From NCBI RefSeq assembly GCF_011067135.1, contig NZ_JAAMOW010000009.1, positions 234,557 to 298,556 on the forward strand: DNA of 64,000 bases, in the 5' to 3' direction. The DNA comes from Solimonas terrae. GTDB taxonomy: Bacteria > Pseudomonadota > Gammaproteobacteria > Nevskiales > Nevskiaceae. Positions 1-9,796 of the stretch are shown piece after piece. Positions within the stretch are counted from its first letter, which is position 1; each line of letters starts with the position of its first letter. A program made the translations under genes and the position numbers. The notes beneath the pieces are model-generated. The model was not told the origin of the DNA, searched no databases, and saw only the letters and a program-made list of their open reading frames with translations.

Positions 1-352
1 GTGCCCAGCCGGGCGCGTCGACCCAGCGGAAGTAGACCAGCGCCCAGTACAGGTGCTCGTTGATCAGCCGCTCGAAGGCGCGCGCCACTGCGCGCTGGCG
101 CGCGTCGAGGCCGGCGTCGAGATCACGGCCGTACCTCGCGGCCAGACGTTCGATGATGTTGTGCGAGTCGGCGATGATTTCGTCGCCGTCGCGCACCGCC
201 GGCAGCTTGCCGAGCGGACCGTTGGGGATCGCCTGCGGCACGATCGTGTAGTCGAACCCGGCCAGCCGCAGCCAGGTTTCGGCCTTCATGCAGAACGGCG
301 ACAGGTTCGGCCAGCCCTTCGGCGAGCTGAACTGATGCAATTCGATGCGCAT
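1..352 (-). CDS. Glutathione S-transferase family protein (C-terminus cut by window edge)
   Basis: The reading frame starts at ATG 352-350 and runs off the left edge, leaving about 117 residues. It begins MRIELHQFSSPKGWPNLSPF and contains SPFCMKAETWLRLAG, a PNGPLGKLPAV segment and an ADSHNIIERL segment. Together these match the thioredoxin-fold N-terminal domain of the GST/metaxin (Fax-like) group, with SPFC in the position of the catalytic Ser/Cys loop and the ADS motif in the glutathione gamma-Glu contact position. The C-terminal helical domain lies outside the window, so substrate class cannot be judged. It sits 35 bp downstream of hemB on the same strand. Confidence 0.8.
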   Translation of the reverse strand, partial: MRIELHQFSSPKGWPNLSPFCMKAETWLRLAGFDYTIVPQAIPNGPLGKLPAVRDGDEIIADSHNIIERLAARYGRDLDAGLDARQRAVARAFERLINEHLYWALVYFRWVDAPGWA

Positions 353-387
353 GACGCGGGCGGGTTCCGGACGGGCGGTGGCAGGCG

Positions 388-2092
<1,705 letters not shown>

Positions 2093-2096
<4 letters not shown>

Positions 2097-2824
2097 AATA
2101 CGACAACGCCCGCCTGACGCAGATGCTGGCCGCCGAGTACGCACTCGGCACGCTGGTCGGCCGCGCGCGCCAGCGGTTCGCGCGCCTGCTGCAGACGCGC
2201 GCCGACCTGCGCCGGGAGCTGCAGTTCTGGGAAGCGCGTTTCGCGCCCTTGCTGGCGTCCAGCAAGCCGGTGCCGCCGCGCGAAGTGGTCTGGGCGGAAA
2301 TCGAAGCGCGTATCCGGCGTAGCACGGTGACGCCGATCCAGCCGCCGGTCGCGCCGCGCGGCCTGTGGCTCTGGCAGACCTGGGCCGTGGCGGCGAGCGC
2401 AGCGCTGGTCGCGCTGTCGCTGCAGCTGTACCGCTACACTCAGGCGCCGGTGGCCATCGCGCCGCCGGTGGCGGTGGCCGAACCGCCGGCGCCGTACGTG
2501 TCGATGTTGCAGGCCAAGGGCAGCGACGCGCTGTGGCTGGTCTCGGTCAACGCCCAGAAGCGCGACATCAGCATCGTCGCGCAGGGCGACTACTCGCTCG
2601 ACGCGCAGCGCGAAAGCCTGGAGCTGTGGATGATCGGCGACGACGGCAAGCCGCGTTCGCTGGGTCTGCTGCCGCTGCACGGCCGCGGCCATCTGCAGAT
2701 GCCGGCCAGCGTGCCGATGCCGGCCAAGCCGGTACTGGCGATCAGCCGCGAACCGCACGGCGGTTCGCCGACCGGTTCGCCGACCGGTCCGGTGATCAGC
2801 AGTGGTCCGCTGCTGTCGCTCTAG
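2093..2824 (+). CDS. Anti-sigma factor, RskA-like, single-pass membrane protein
   Basis: This 243-residue protein starts at the ATG overlapping the sigma factor stop. Its N-terminal part (about 1-85) begins LTQMLAAEYALGTLVGRARQRF, the anti-sigma helical domain of RskA proteins. One membrane helix follows near 95-115 (WQTWAVAASAALVALSL). A C-terminal periplasmic domain (about 140-243) contains SLELWMIGDDGKPRSLGLL, typical of the RskA C-terminal domain. It is expected to sequester the sigma factor and release it after regulated proteolysis. The C-terminus has a small GSPTGSPTGP repeat. Confidence 0.88.
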
Positions 2825-2843
2825 CGCCGCCGCTGGCGACCGC

Positions 2844-4262
2844 TCAGTCCGGCGTCGCGACGCTGTCCGGGTGGCCGCTGACGCTGCTGCCGGCGTTCGC
2901 CGACAGCCGCCGGAACAGCAGCGCGGACGCGGCGGTCAGGGCCGCGATCACCATGAACGCGTGCTGGAAGTCGCTGGCGACCAGCGCACCGCCGCCGTGC
3001 AGGGCGCGCGCCGTGTTCAGCACCTGCGAGCCGATGCCGACGCCGACGCTCAGGCTGAGCTGCTGCGCCGTGCTCGAAAAACTCGTCGCCTGGCTCATGC
3101 GCGACGGCGGTACGTCGGCATATCCCAGCGTGTTGATGCAGGTGAACTGCAGCGAGCGGAAAAAGCCGTAGACCAGCAACCAGCCGAGCATCACCAGCTT
3201 CGGCGTGCCGGCCGCGAACTGCGCGCAGCCGAGCAGGAACACCGCGCTGAGCAGGCTGTTGCCGAGCAGCAGCGGGCGGAACCCGAAACGCCGGACGATG
3301 CGCGGCGCGGTTGCCTTCATCAGCATCGCGCCGGCTGCCGACACGAAGGTGATGCCGCCGGACGCCGCGGCGCTGTAACCGAAGCCGAGCTGCAGCATCA
3401 GCGGCATCAGCAGCGTGTAGGCGCCGACGCAGCAGCGATACAGCGAGCCGCCGCTGATCGAGATGCGGAAACTGGCGATGCGCAGCAGGCGCAGGTCGAC
3501 GATCGGCGCCTCGCGCTGCCGCGACTGGTGCGCGTACAGCAACAGCAGCGCGATGCCGGCCACGATCATCGCGTAGACGACGGCATTGGCGAGCAGATTC
3601 TTGCCGAGCAGTTCGAAGGCCATCACCAGCAGCACGAGGCCGCTGCCGACCAGCAGCCAGCCGCCGAAATCTAGCGGTGCACGCGTCTCGGCACGGGTGT
3701 CGTCGATGAAACGCGTGACCAGCCACCAGCCGAGCAGACCGATCGGCACATTGATGAAGAAGATCCAGCGCCACGACGCGTAGGTGACGATCAGGCCGCC
3801 GAGCGGCGGGCCGAGGATGGGCCCGAACAGCGCCGGCACGGTCAGCCACGACATTGCCGCGATCAGCTCGCTTTTCGGGATTGCGCGCAGCAGCACGAGG
3901 CGACCGACCGGCACCATCAGTGCGCCGCCCAGCCCCTGCAGGATGCGCGCGCCGATCAGCTGCGGCATCGACTGCGACAGCCCGCACAGTACCGAGCCGA
4001 AAGTGAACACGAGGATCGCGGCGCGGAACACGCGGCGCGCACCGTGGCGGTCGGCGACCCAGCCGGACAGCGGAATGAACACGGCCAGACTGAGCAGATA
4101 GGCGGTGATCGCCAGGCTCAGGTGCAGCGGGTCTTCGTGCAGCGCGCGCGCGATCTGCGGCAGCGCGGTGGCGATGATCGTCGAGTCGAGGTTCTCCATG
4201 AACACCGCACAGGCCACGATCAGCGGCACCACGCGTCGGGGATGGAGGGTCGGGAATTTCAT
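2844..4262 (-). CDS. MFS transporter, DHA2 (EmrB/QacA-like) drug exporter
   Basis: A 472-residue inner-membrane protein starting at ATG 4262 (MKFPTLHPRRVVPLIVAC). Motif D1 is seen in MENLDSTIIATALPQIA (about 22-38), motif A in GWVADRHGARRVFR, and a motif C-like GPILGPPLGGLI near 145, the signature of proton-driven antiporters. Fourteen hydrophobic segments are plausible, as in the EmrB/QacA class. No EmrA-type fusion protein is encoded beside it, so it may act alone or with a distant partner. It is divergent from glpK across a 77-bp gap. Substrate unknown. Confidence 0.9.
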   Translation of the reverse strand: MKFPTLHPRRVVPLIVACAVFMENLDSTIIATALPQIARALHEDPLHLSLAITAYLLSLAVFIPLSGWVADRHGARRVFRAAILVFTFGSVLCGLSQSMPQLIGARILQGLGGALMVPVGRLVLLRAIPKSELIAAMSWLTVPALFGPILGPPLGGLIVTYASWRWIFFINVPIGLLGWWLVTRFIDDTRAETRAPLDFGGWLLVGSGLVLLVMAFELLGKNLLANAVVYAMIVAGIALLLLYAHQSRQREAPIVDLRLLRIASFRISISGGSLYRCCVGAYTLLMPLMLQLGFGYSAAASGGITFVSAAGAMLMKATAPRIVRRFGFRPLLLGNSLLSAVFLLGCAQFAAGTPKLVMLGWLLVYGFFRSLQFTCINTLGYADVPPSRMSQATSFSSTAQQLSLSVGVGIGSQVLNTARALHGGGALVASDFQHAFMVIAALTAASALLFRRLSANAGSSVSGHPDSVATPD

Positions 4263-4339
4263 CGATGGACGGCGCTCGGGGGTGCGAAGTCTGACATCAC
4301 GACGCAGAATGACCCGGATTCTCGGCGGAGGGTTCAAAA

Positions 4340-5821
4340 ATGACGGCACTGCTGGCGATCGACCAGGGCACCACCAGTACACGCGCCATTATCTTCGACA
4401 TCAACGGCAACAAGCTCGGCAGCTCGCAATGCGAATTGCCGCAGTCGTTTCCGAATCCGGGCTGGGTCGAACACGACGCGGTCCACATCTGGGACGACAC
4501 CGTCGCCTGCGTGCAGGGCGCGCTCGCCGATGCCGGCCTCGCGGCCGACGACATCGACGCGCTCGGCATCACCAATCAGCGCGAAACCACCGTGCTCTGG
4601 GATCGCGCCAACGGCCAGCCCGTGCATCCGGCGATCGTCTGGCAGGACCGCCGCACCAGCGCGTTCTGCCAGCAGCATCAGGACCGCAACGACTGGCTCA
4701 ACGAAAAGACCGGCCTGCTGCTCGATCCCTACTTCTCGGCGACCAAGCTGACCTGGCTGCTCGACAACGTGCCCGACGCGCGTGTGCGTGCCGAGCGCGG
4801 CGAGCTGGCATTCGGCACCATCGACAGCTGGCTGATGTGGAACCTGACCGGCGGGCGTCTGCATGTCACCGATGCGACCAATGCCTCGCGCACCGCGCTG
4901 TTCAACATCGCGCGCAACGAGTGGGACGACGAGCTGCTGGCATTCTTCAAGATTCCGCGCGCCGTGCTGCCGGAAGTGCGCGACAGCGCCGCCGACTACG
5001 GCGAGACCGAACCCGGCCTGTTCGGCGGCGCGATCGCGATCGGCGGCATTGCCGGCGACCAGCAGGCCGCGACCATCGGCCAGGCCTGCTTCAAGCCCGG
5101 CATGAGCAAGTCCACCTACGGCACCGGCTGCTTTCTCGTGCTCAATACCGGCAGCGAGTTCAAGCGCTCGCAGAATCGTCTGCTGTCGACCATCGCCTAT
5201 CGCATCAAGGGCGAAACCACCTATGCGCTGGAAGGCAGCATCTTCGTCGCCGGCGCCGCCGTGCAGTGGCTGCGCGACGCCATGCACCTGATCCGCGCCG
5301 CCGGCGAGACCGAGAAGATCGCCAAGTCGATTCCCGACACCGACGGTGTCTACCTCGTGCCCGCGTTCACCGGCCTCGGCGCGCCGTACTGGGACCCGGA
5401 AGCGCGCGGCGCGATCCTCGGCCTGACCCGCGACTCCGGTATCGCGCACATCGTCCGCGCCGCGCTGGAGTCGGTCGGTTACCAGACGCGCGACCTGATC
5501 GATGCGATGGAAAAGGACGCGCTGGCACTTACCGAACTGCGCGTCGACGGCGGCATGGTCGTCAACGACTGGCTGAGCCAGAGCCTCGCCGATCTGCTGC
5601 AGATTCCGGTCGTGCGCCCGGAAACCGTCGAAACCACGGCGCTCGGCGCCGCCTTTCTCGCCGGCCTCACCGCCGGCGTCTACGAATCACTGGAAGACAT
5701 CGCCAGCCGCTGGCGCGCCCAGACCCGCTTCGAGCCGCAGATGGAAGCCGCACGCGCGAAAAAGTTGCTGGCCGGCTGGCACGACGCGGTGGCGCGGGTG
5801 CGTTCGGCGAATGCGGTGTGA
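4340..5821 (+). CDS. glpK: Glycerol kinase
   Basis: This enzyme phosphorylates glycerol to sn-glycerol 3-phosphate with ATP in the cytosol. The 493-residue length is standard. The N-terminal FGGY-kinase ATPase fold begins [17 protein letters not shown]. Family signatures include GYGTG-like [13 protein letters not shown] (about 256-268), a [15 protein letters not shown] segment (about 347-361) and a C-terminal [13 protein letters not shown] segment. A GGAGGG Shine-Dalgarno lies 10 bp before the ATG. No glpF or glpD is adjacent, so the gene stands apart from the usual glp operon. Confidence 0.97.
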   Translation: MTALLAIDQGTTSTRAIIFDINGNKLGSSQCELPQSFPNPGWVEHDAVHIWDDTVACVQGALADAGLAADDIDALGITNQRETTVLWDRANGQPVHPAIVWQDRRTSAFCQQHQDRNDWLNEKTGLLLDPYFSATKLTWLLDNVPDARVRAERGELAFGTIDSWLMWNLTGGRLHVTDATNASRTALFNIARNEWDDELLAFFKIPRAVLPEVRDSAADYGETEPGLFGGAIAIGGIAGDQQAATIGQACFKPGMSKSTYGTGCFLVLNTGSEFKRSQNRLLSTIAYRIKGETTYALEGSIFVAGAAVQWLRDAMHLIRAAGETEKIAKSIPDTDGVYLVPAFTGLGAPYWDPEARGAILGLTRDSGIAHIVRAALESVGYQTRDLIDAMEKDALALTELRVDGGMVVNDWLSQSLADLLQIPVVRPETVETTALGAAFLAGLTAGVYESLEDIASRWRAQTRFEPQMEAARAKKLLAGWHDAVARVRSANAV

Positions 5822-5854
5822 AAATTCTAAGTCCAGCCGCCGCAGACGAACGGC

Positions 5855-5930
5855 GGTAGCTTGACGCTGAGCGTAGCGAACCCCAACGTTCACGGGATCG
5901 ATCTTTGGGATTCGCAGGCTCATCCCAACC
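5855..5930. repeat. Two adjacent REP-like palindromes
   Basis: The region between glpK and the Panacea-like gene has two imperfect palindromes. The first, read on the minus strand, contains GGGGTTCGCTACGCTCAG followed by a partly complementary arm. The second has TGGGAT at 5906-5911 and ATCCCA at 5922-5927 around TCGCAGGCTC. The TTCGC-loop style resembles REP elements seen downstream of genes in many proteobacteria. They mark the left edge of the AT-richer island. Confidence 0.5.
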
Positions 5931-6032
5931 CACATTTGCTGAAGGGCAGATAGGGCTGAGGAGATGGACAGAATTGTGCTCTGATAAAATCGCCCCCGGT
6001 ATGATCTCCCTCATCTCCTTCGCCGTCTGGTC

Positions 6033-6818
6033 ATGCCGATAGACACCGCCAAGACCGATCTCGTCATTCAGTTTGCGTTGTTGCTAGCTGGTGAGGAAGA
6101 CACATTTGCGGATCGCATGCTTGGTCCGATCCATTTGATCAAGTACGTCTATCTCGCGGATTTGGCATATGCGCGCCGGCACGATGGTCAAACTTTCTCT
6201 GGCGCCGATTGGACGTTTTATAACTTTGGTCCGTGGGCGCCAGCTGTGCATGCACGAATCGAACCTGCGCTGAAGGCTATACACGCCTCGTGCCATGAAT
6301 TCGAGAGTGACCTCGAGAATCGAGACAACTGGGTTCGTTGGACAAAAACCGACGAAGCGCTCCTTGGAGGGCTTCGATCACAGCTTCCAAGTGAAATTCG
6401 TATAGAACTTCCCTCGAAGGTCCACGCATATCGACATGACACGCCCGCACTACTTGATTTCGTTTACAAGACCGTGCCTATGCTTTTTGCAGCACCGGGT
6501 GAGCGTCTAGATTTTTCCTTGGAAGAGCCGTATCCCAAGCAGACGAAAGCCGAGTCAGCGATCGATTCTTTGAGTGCAAAGCAAAAGAAGAAGCTTCACG
6601 AAAATATGCGCGAGCTGATTCGGCGTCGCGCTCAACGACGCGTCACCGCTGCGGTTATGGTCGAACCAGAACCGGCACGGTACGACGAGGTTTATGAAGA
6701 GGGTATTAGATGGCTTGATGACGACGCTGGCAAAGCGTTTAACGAGGAAAAACTCACGGTAGAGTTTGACGAAAACGTTTGGAAGTCGGCAACACGCCAT
6801 GGCCATGACTTACCCTGA
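6033..6818 (+). CDS. Panacea (DUF4065/SocA-like) domain protein, probable antitoxin
   Basis: A 261-residue protein. Residues about 30-75 read PIHLIKYVYLADLAYARRHD then YNFGPWAPAV, which matches the Panacea domain core (a Leu-Lys-hydrophobic-Tyr-Leu-Ala-Asp helix followed by a Gly-Pro turn). A charged helical C-terminal region follows, rich in Lys/Arg around KQKKKLHENMRELIRRR. In known Panacea systems this domain is the neutralising partner of varied toxins. The next gene starts 20 bp before its stop codon. Base composition is clearly AT-richer than the flanks, which suggests recent transfer. Antitoxin function is inferred from fold and context. Confidence 0.7.
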   Translation: MPIDTAKTDLVIQFALLLAGEEDTFADRMLGPIHLIKYVYLADLAYARRHDGQTFSGADWTFYNFGPWAPAVHARIEPALKAIHASCHEFESDLENRDNWVRWTKTDEALLGGLRSQLPSEIRIELPSKVHAYRHDTPALLDFVYKTVPMLFAAPGERLDFSLEEPYPKQTKAESAIDSLSAKQKKKLHENMRELIRRRAQRRVTAAVMVEPEPARYDEVYEEGIRWLDDDAGKAFNEEKLTVEFDENVWKSATRHGHDLP

Positions 6819-7509
6819 CGATTGCTTGCAGACGCTAGTTAGTCAGTGGTGGATCTCGCATCCGGAGCAGAAACTGTGTCGTGGCGCGCTTATTTGGACA
6901 TTCGCGCCTCACGTTGATCAGGTGCCGTACACCTTCAGTCCCATCGGCCGAACTGATCCGACGTCTCATCAGCAAGCTGACGTAAAGGTCGCACCACTTA
7001 GTGTCAGTCAGCCGCTGAAGCAGACACAGCTACCCGTAGCCGCAATGCCCCTAAATAGAGGCGAAGTCTGGGCAGCCTATCGCGCAAAAATTCGACCCTG
7101 TCTAGTGCTCAGCGAGGACTGTCCAAGAGTCGATCGGAAGCTAACCCAAGGCATGCCCAATCACGCTAGCGCGCCAACTATGTTGGTAGCTCCCTACTAC
7201 GGAGCTGAGAAAACCGCTCGGCGCGCTGGATATAACCAAGCCTTCGTAGATCGGATTCGTCATTGCGAGTACCCTCAGTATTTGTGGGACAAGCTTCCGC
7301 TCGATGGTTCCGATGAATCAATTCTTCGTCTGGACCATATGCAACCAATCGGCTGTCACTACAACTCGCACCGCGTTTGCGAATTTAGGCTCAGTGATGA
7401 AGCTTTAGAGATCGTCGATACGATGCTGGACTGGACTCTCAAGGGCAAGCTGCCAGATGGCCACGATGTCTTGGAGTTCCGGCGGATGATGAAGGAAGCG
7501 TTTCCTTGA
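6799..7509 (+). CDS. Diverged MazF/PemK-like protein with N-terminal extension, probable toxin
   Basis: A 236-residue product from ATG 6799; a TTG at 6766 and an ATG at 6805 are alternatives. The first 85 residues match nothing I recognise. From about residue 86 it reads LNRGEVWAAYRAKIRPCLVLSED, then TMLVAPYYG, SILRLDHMQPI and LSDEALEIVDTMLDW. This order of segments parallels PemK/MazF folds: G-E-V-W first strand, R-P-x-L-V-L-S strand, a D-x-x-x-x-I strand and a C-terminal helix. MazF-family enzymes are ribosome-independent or mRNA-cleaving RNases. It overlaps the Panacea-like gene by 20 bp and shares its low GC. Function is inferred. Confidence 0.6.
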   Translation: MAMTYPDDCLQTLVSQWWISHPEQKLCRGALIWTFAPHVDQVPYTFSPIGRTDPTSHQQADVKVAPLSVSQPLKQTQLPVAAMPLNRGEVWAAYRAKIRPCLVLSEDCPRVDRKLTQGMPNHASAPTMLVAPYYGAEKTARRAGYNQAFVDRIRHCEYPQYLWDKLPLDGSDESILRLDHMQPIGCHYNSHRVCEFRLSDEALEIVDTMLDWTLKGKLPDGHDVLEFRRMMKEAFP

Positions 7510-7623
7510 GGCTTGCGACGCCGGAGAACACGAAGCGGCAAGTAAACGGCAACCATATTTGTTAATAAGAACACGCTTTGTTCTGAATAGGACCAATGCA
7601 CAGGTTCCGTACTTTGCCTAGTG

Positions 7624-7974
7624 TCAGAAGCTTCTCCCGTCCACAGCCACGCGTTCAACCGACGCCAGATCAAAACCTTCGAGACAGCGCACATTGACCG
7701 ACGCGGTCGGCTGCCCTTGTCGATCCTTGCCGAGCGCGAACGGGGCGCAACCGCAGTTCGGGCAGAACTGGTGTTCGATGACGTGCTTGTTGAAGCGGTA
7801 GCTGGACATCGCCGATTCGGGCGTTTTCAGCTGCAGCTTGTCGCGCGGCATGAACCACAGCAGGTAGCCCTTCCGACTGCAGTGCGAGCAGTTGCACTCG
7901 TAGACTTTCTCGGGCGTGCCTTCGACCTCGAACGTGATCTTCCCGCAGTGGCAGCTGCCGCTCAGTGTGGCCAT
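7624..7974 (-). CDS. GFA/CENP-V family zinc protein
   Basis: A 116-residue protein of the glutathione-dependent formaldehyde-activating (GFA/CENP-V) fold. Two zinc sites are visible: a structural one from GSCHCGKITFEV (Cys 8 and Cys 10) with FCPNCGCAPF (about 71-80), and a central CNCSHCSRKG segment (about 28-37). Family members bind glutathione conjugates or remain uncharacterised; most small ones have no proven activity. It is separated from the toxin-like gene by a 114-bp AT-rich gap and restores the high GC of the chromosome. It is 81 bp from xanB2 on the same strand. Confidence 0.88.
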   Translation of the reverse strand: MATLSGSCHCGKITFEVEGTPEKVYECNCSHCSRKGYLLWFMPRDKLQLKTPESAMSSYRFNKHVIEHQFCPNCGCAPFALGKDRQGQPTASVNVRCLEGFDLASVERVAVDGRSF

Positions 7975-8055
7975 CGTCTCGCTCCGTCGGATTTTCCGGA
8001 CGCCCGAGTCTGCCGCAAGCGCGGCGTGCTCGTGAAGGCGGCAGTCGCCGCGGCT

Positions 8056-9066
8056 TCAGGTGGTGGCGCGAAAGATTGCTTCGATCTCGACGTCGAGTTC
8101 GGCGCGGCAGACGTCGCCCTGCAGCACCATGCACGGCGTCGCGGCGCCGAAGTGCGACAGCAGGCGCCCCTGCACCTGCGGCAGATGTTCGGCCTGTCGC
8201 AGGTAGAGCTTGACGAGTTCGGGCTGCAGTGGCGTGTCCGCTGCGGCCTGCCCGAGCAGGGCTTCGACGTTGGCGAGCGTTTCATCGAGCTGCGCCAGCG
8301 GGCTGTCCGGGTGCAGGGTTTCGTGGCCGACGATGCTGGCGGTGCCGGACACCAGCAGCTCGGCGTCACCCTGCCAGCGCAGGAACTTAGCGCGCGAGAA
8401 ACTCGGACTCTTGGGGCCGTACTGGCGCGGATAACGGAAGGCGCTGACCTGTCGCGGGTTCTCGATCTGCGTGCCCGGCGTGGTGCCGGCGATGAACCAG
8501 ATCAGCAGCCCGCCGTCACGCGTGCCGATCGCGGTGGCGGCCGGCAGCTCGCGCTCGAAACCGGATTTCAGCGACAGTGCGCGATGACGGCCGACGGTGA
8601 ACTGCCGGTAACGCTCGGCGTCGCCGCTGCCGCCGGTGATGTCGGACAGGAAATTCCAGACGCGCAGCCAGTGCGGAAAGCCGCGCTGCTGCAGGAAGCG
8701 TTCGATGCGCGCGTAGGCATCGAAGCTGGCCCGTTCGATGTCGGCCAGCGCGGGTTCGTCGAGATGCAGCTGACCGAACAGCACGAGTCCGTTTTCGGCG
8801 TAGCCGATGGCCTCGTCGCGGCCATGCCGGACCGGCAGCGGGCTTTCCCAGAGTTCGACGCCGCTGCCGGCCAGCAAGGGCGTCTCGACGCGAATGCGGC
8901 GCGGATCGTCGTCCGTTGCGCGGCCACGGCCGTGCTCGACGCAGGCGAGAACCTGCGCGGACAGCTCTGCCGGGGCGCTGTCGAGCAGCCGCAGGTGGTA
9001 GGGCCGCGCGGCGGCGGGACTCGGCGGCGCCGCGGTGTCGGCGCCGTGGGGAAGATCGTGCTGCAT
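8056..9066 (-). CDS. xanB2: Chorismatase of the FkbO/Hyg5 family, probable XanB2-type 3-/4-hydroxybenzoate synthase
   Basis: The 336-residue product carries family markers: VWNFLSDITGG (about 141-151), ERYRQFTVGRHRAL (about 155-168), an AIGT segment and NPRQVSAFRYPRQYGPKSPSFSRA (about 206-229). XanB2 in Xanthomonas splits chorismate into pyruvate plus 3- and 4-hydroxybenzoate, feeding xanthomonadin pigment and ubiquinone. Databases often mislabel this family as pteridine-dependent dioxygenase. No other pigment genes lie in the window, so in this strain it could serve ubiquinone supply alone. The exact product (3-HBA, 4-HBA or a dihydrodiol) cannot be decided from sequence by eye. It is divergent from the DUF3465 gene. 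Confidence 0.8.
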   Translation of the reverse strand: MQHDLPHGADTAAPPSPAAARPYHLRLLDSAPAELSAQVLACVEHGRGRATDDDPRRIRVETPLLAGSGVELWESPLPVRHGRDEAIGYAENGLVLFGQLHLDEPALADIERASFDAYARIERFLQQRGFPHWLRVWNFLSDITGGSGDAERYRQFTVGRHRALSLKSGFERELPAATAIGTRDGGLLIWFIAGTTPGTQIENPRQVSAFRYPRQYGPKSPSFSRAKFLRWQGDAELLVSGTASIVGHETLHPDSPLAQLDETLANVEALLGQAAADTPLQPELVKLYLRQAEHLPQVQGRLLSHFGAATPCMVLQGDVCRAELDVEIEAIFRATT

Positions 9067-9253
9067 CGAAGATGGACTGGTGGCCGGGTGTCCGCGGTCA
9101 GGCGGCGCGCGGCGGATCGGAGAATATCCGGCATTGTAGAACCGCCGCCGTCCGCCCGTCGGCGGCCGTGGCGCCGACGCGTGCCGGGTGGCGCGGGCGT
9201 CGGCGGCGAAAAAGCGCGATCCTTGCGCTCAGGCTCGTTCGTGCGGAGACACG

Positions 9254-9685
9254 ATGAAGAAATTCCTGGTCATTGCCGTGCTGGTCGCCGGCCTGATCGC
9301 GCTGTTCGGTCGCGGTTCGCCGGGCACCGGCAACGGCGGCGCGCAACTGGCGTCCGACCAGATGCTGGCCGACGCCTATGCCAACCACAGCGAGCATCTG
9401 CAGGTGCAGGGTGGCGGCCACGTGATCGCCGTGCTGCCGGACGATCGCGAAGGCAGCCGACATCAGCGCTTCATCCTGCGCCTCGATTCCGGACAGACGC
9501 TGCTGATCGCGCACAACATCGATCTGGCGTCGCGCATCGATGCGCTCGCCGAAGGCGAGCTGATCACCTTCAGCGGCGAATACGTGTGGAACGAGAATGG
9601 CGGCGTCGTGCACTGGACGCATCGCGATCCGGAGCGCCGGCACCCGGACGGCTGGCTGCAGCGCGGCGGCCAGCTCTATCAGTAG
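9254..9685 (+). CDS. DUF3465 domain secreted/anchored protein
   Basis: A 143-residue protein with a single N-terminal hydrophobic segment (MKKFLVIAVLVAGLIALFG), which is a signal peptide or anchor. The globular part contains QVQGGGHVIAVLPDDREGSR, ILRLDSGQTLLIAHNID and VWNENGGVVHWTHRD, the conserved blocks of DUF3465, an OB-fold-like family of unknown function predicted to sit in the periplasm. The length is typical. The stop codon abuts a REP-like repeat. Confidence 0.82.
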   Translation: MKKFLVIAVLVAGLIALFGRGSPGTGNGGAQLASDQMLADAYANHSEHLQVQGGGHVIAVLPDDREGSRHQRFILRLDSGQTLLIAHNIDLASRIDALAEGELITFSGEYVWNENGGVVHWTHRDPERRHPDGWLQRGGQLYQ

Positions 9686-9745
9686 GAGCGGCGCAAGCCG
9701 CGAACCGGGAGGCAAGGAGGGTCCGTCGCGTCTTGCGCCGCTCCT
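9684..9745. repeat. REP-like inverted repeat (AGGAGCGGCGCAAG arms)
   Basis: AGGAGCGGCGCAAG at 9684-9697 is repeated in inverted form (CTTGCGCCGCTCCT) at 9732-9745. Eighteen bases of the right arm including its CTGCAG extension recur exactly at 49225-49242. A further partial arm (GCTCCTGCAAGCCGCG) follows at about 9767-9782. This is the layout of a bacterial interspersed (BIME/REP) element. It lies between convergent genes and may double as a transcription terminator or stabiliser. Confidence 0.65.
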
Positions 9746-9796
9746 GCAGAAAGCGTGAAGACGGTCGCTCCTGCAAGCCGCGGCGTTTCCCGCGCG

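Noticed and set aside
8056..9066. Pteridine-dependent dioxygenase
   Set aside because: This is an old label for the FkbO/Hyg5/XanB2 chorismatase family; the motifs fit chorismatase.
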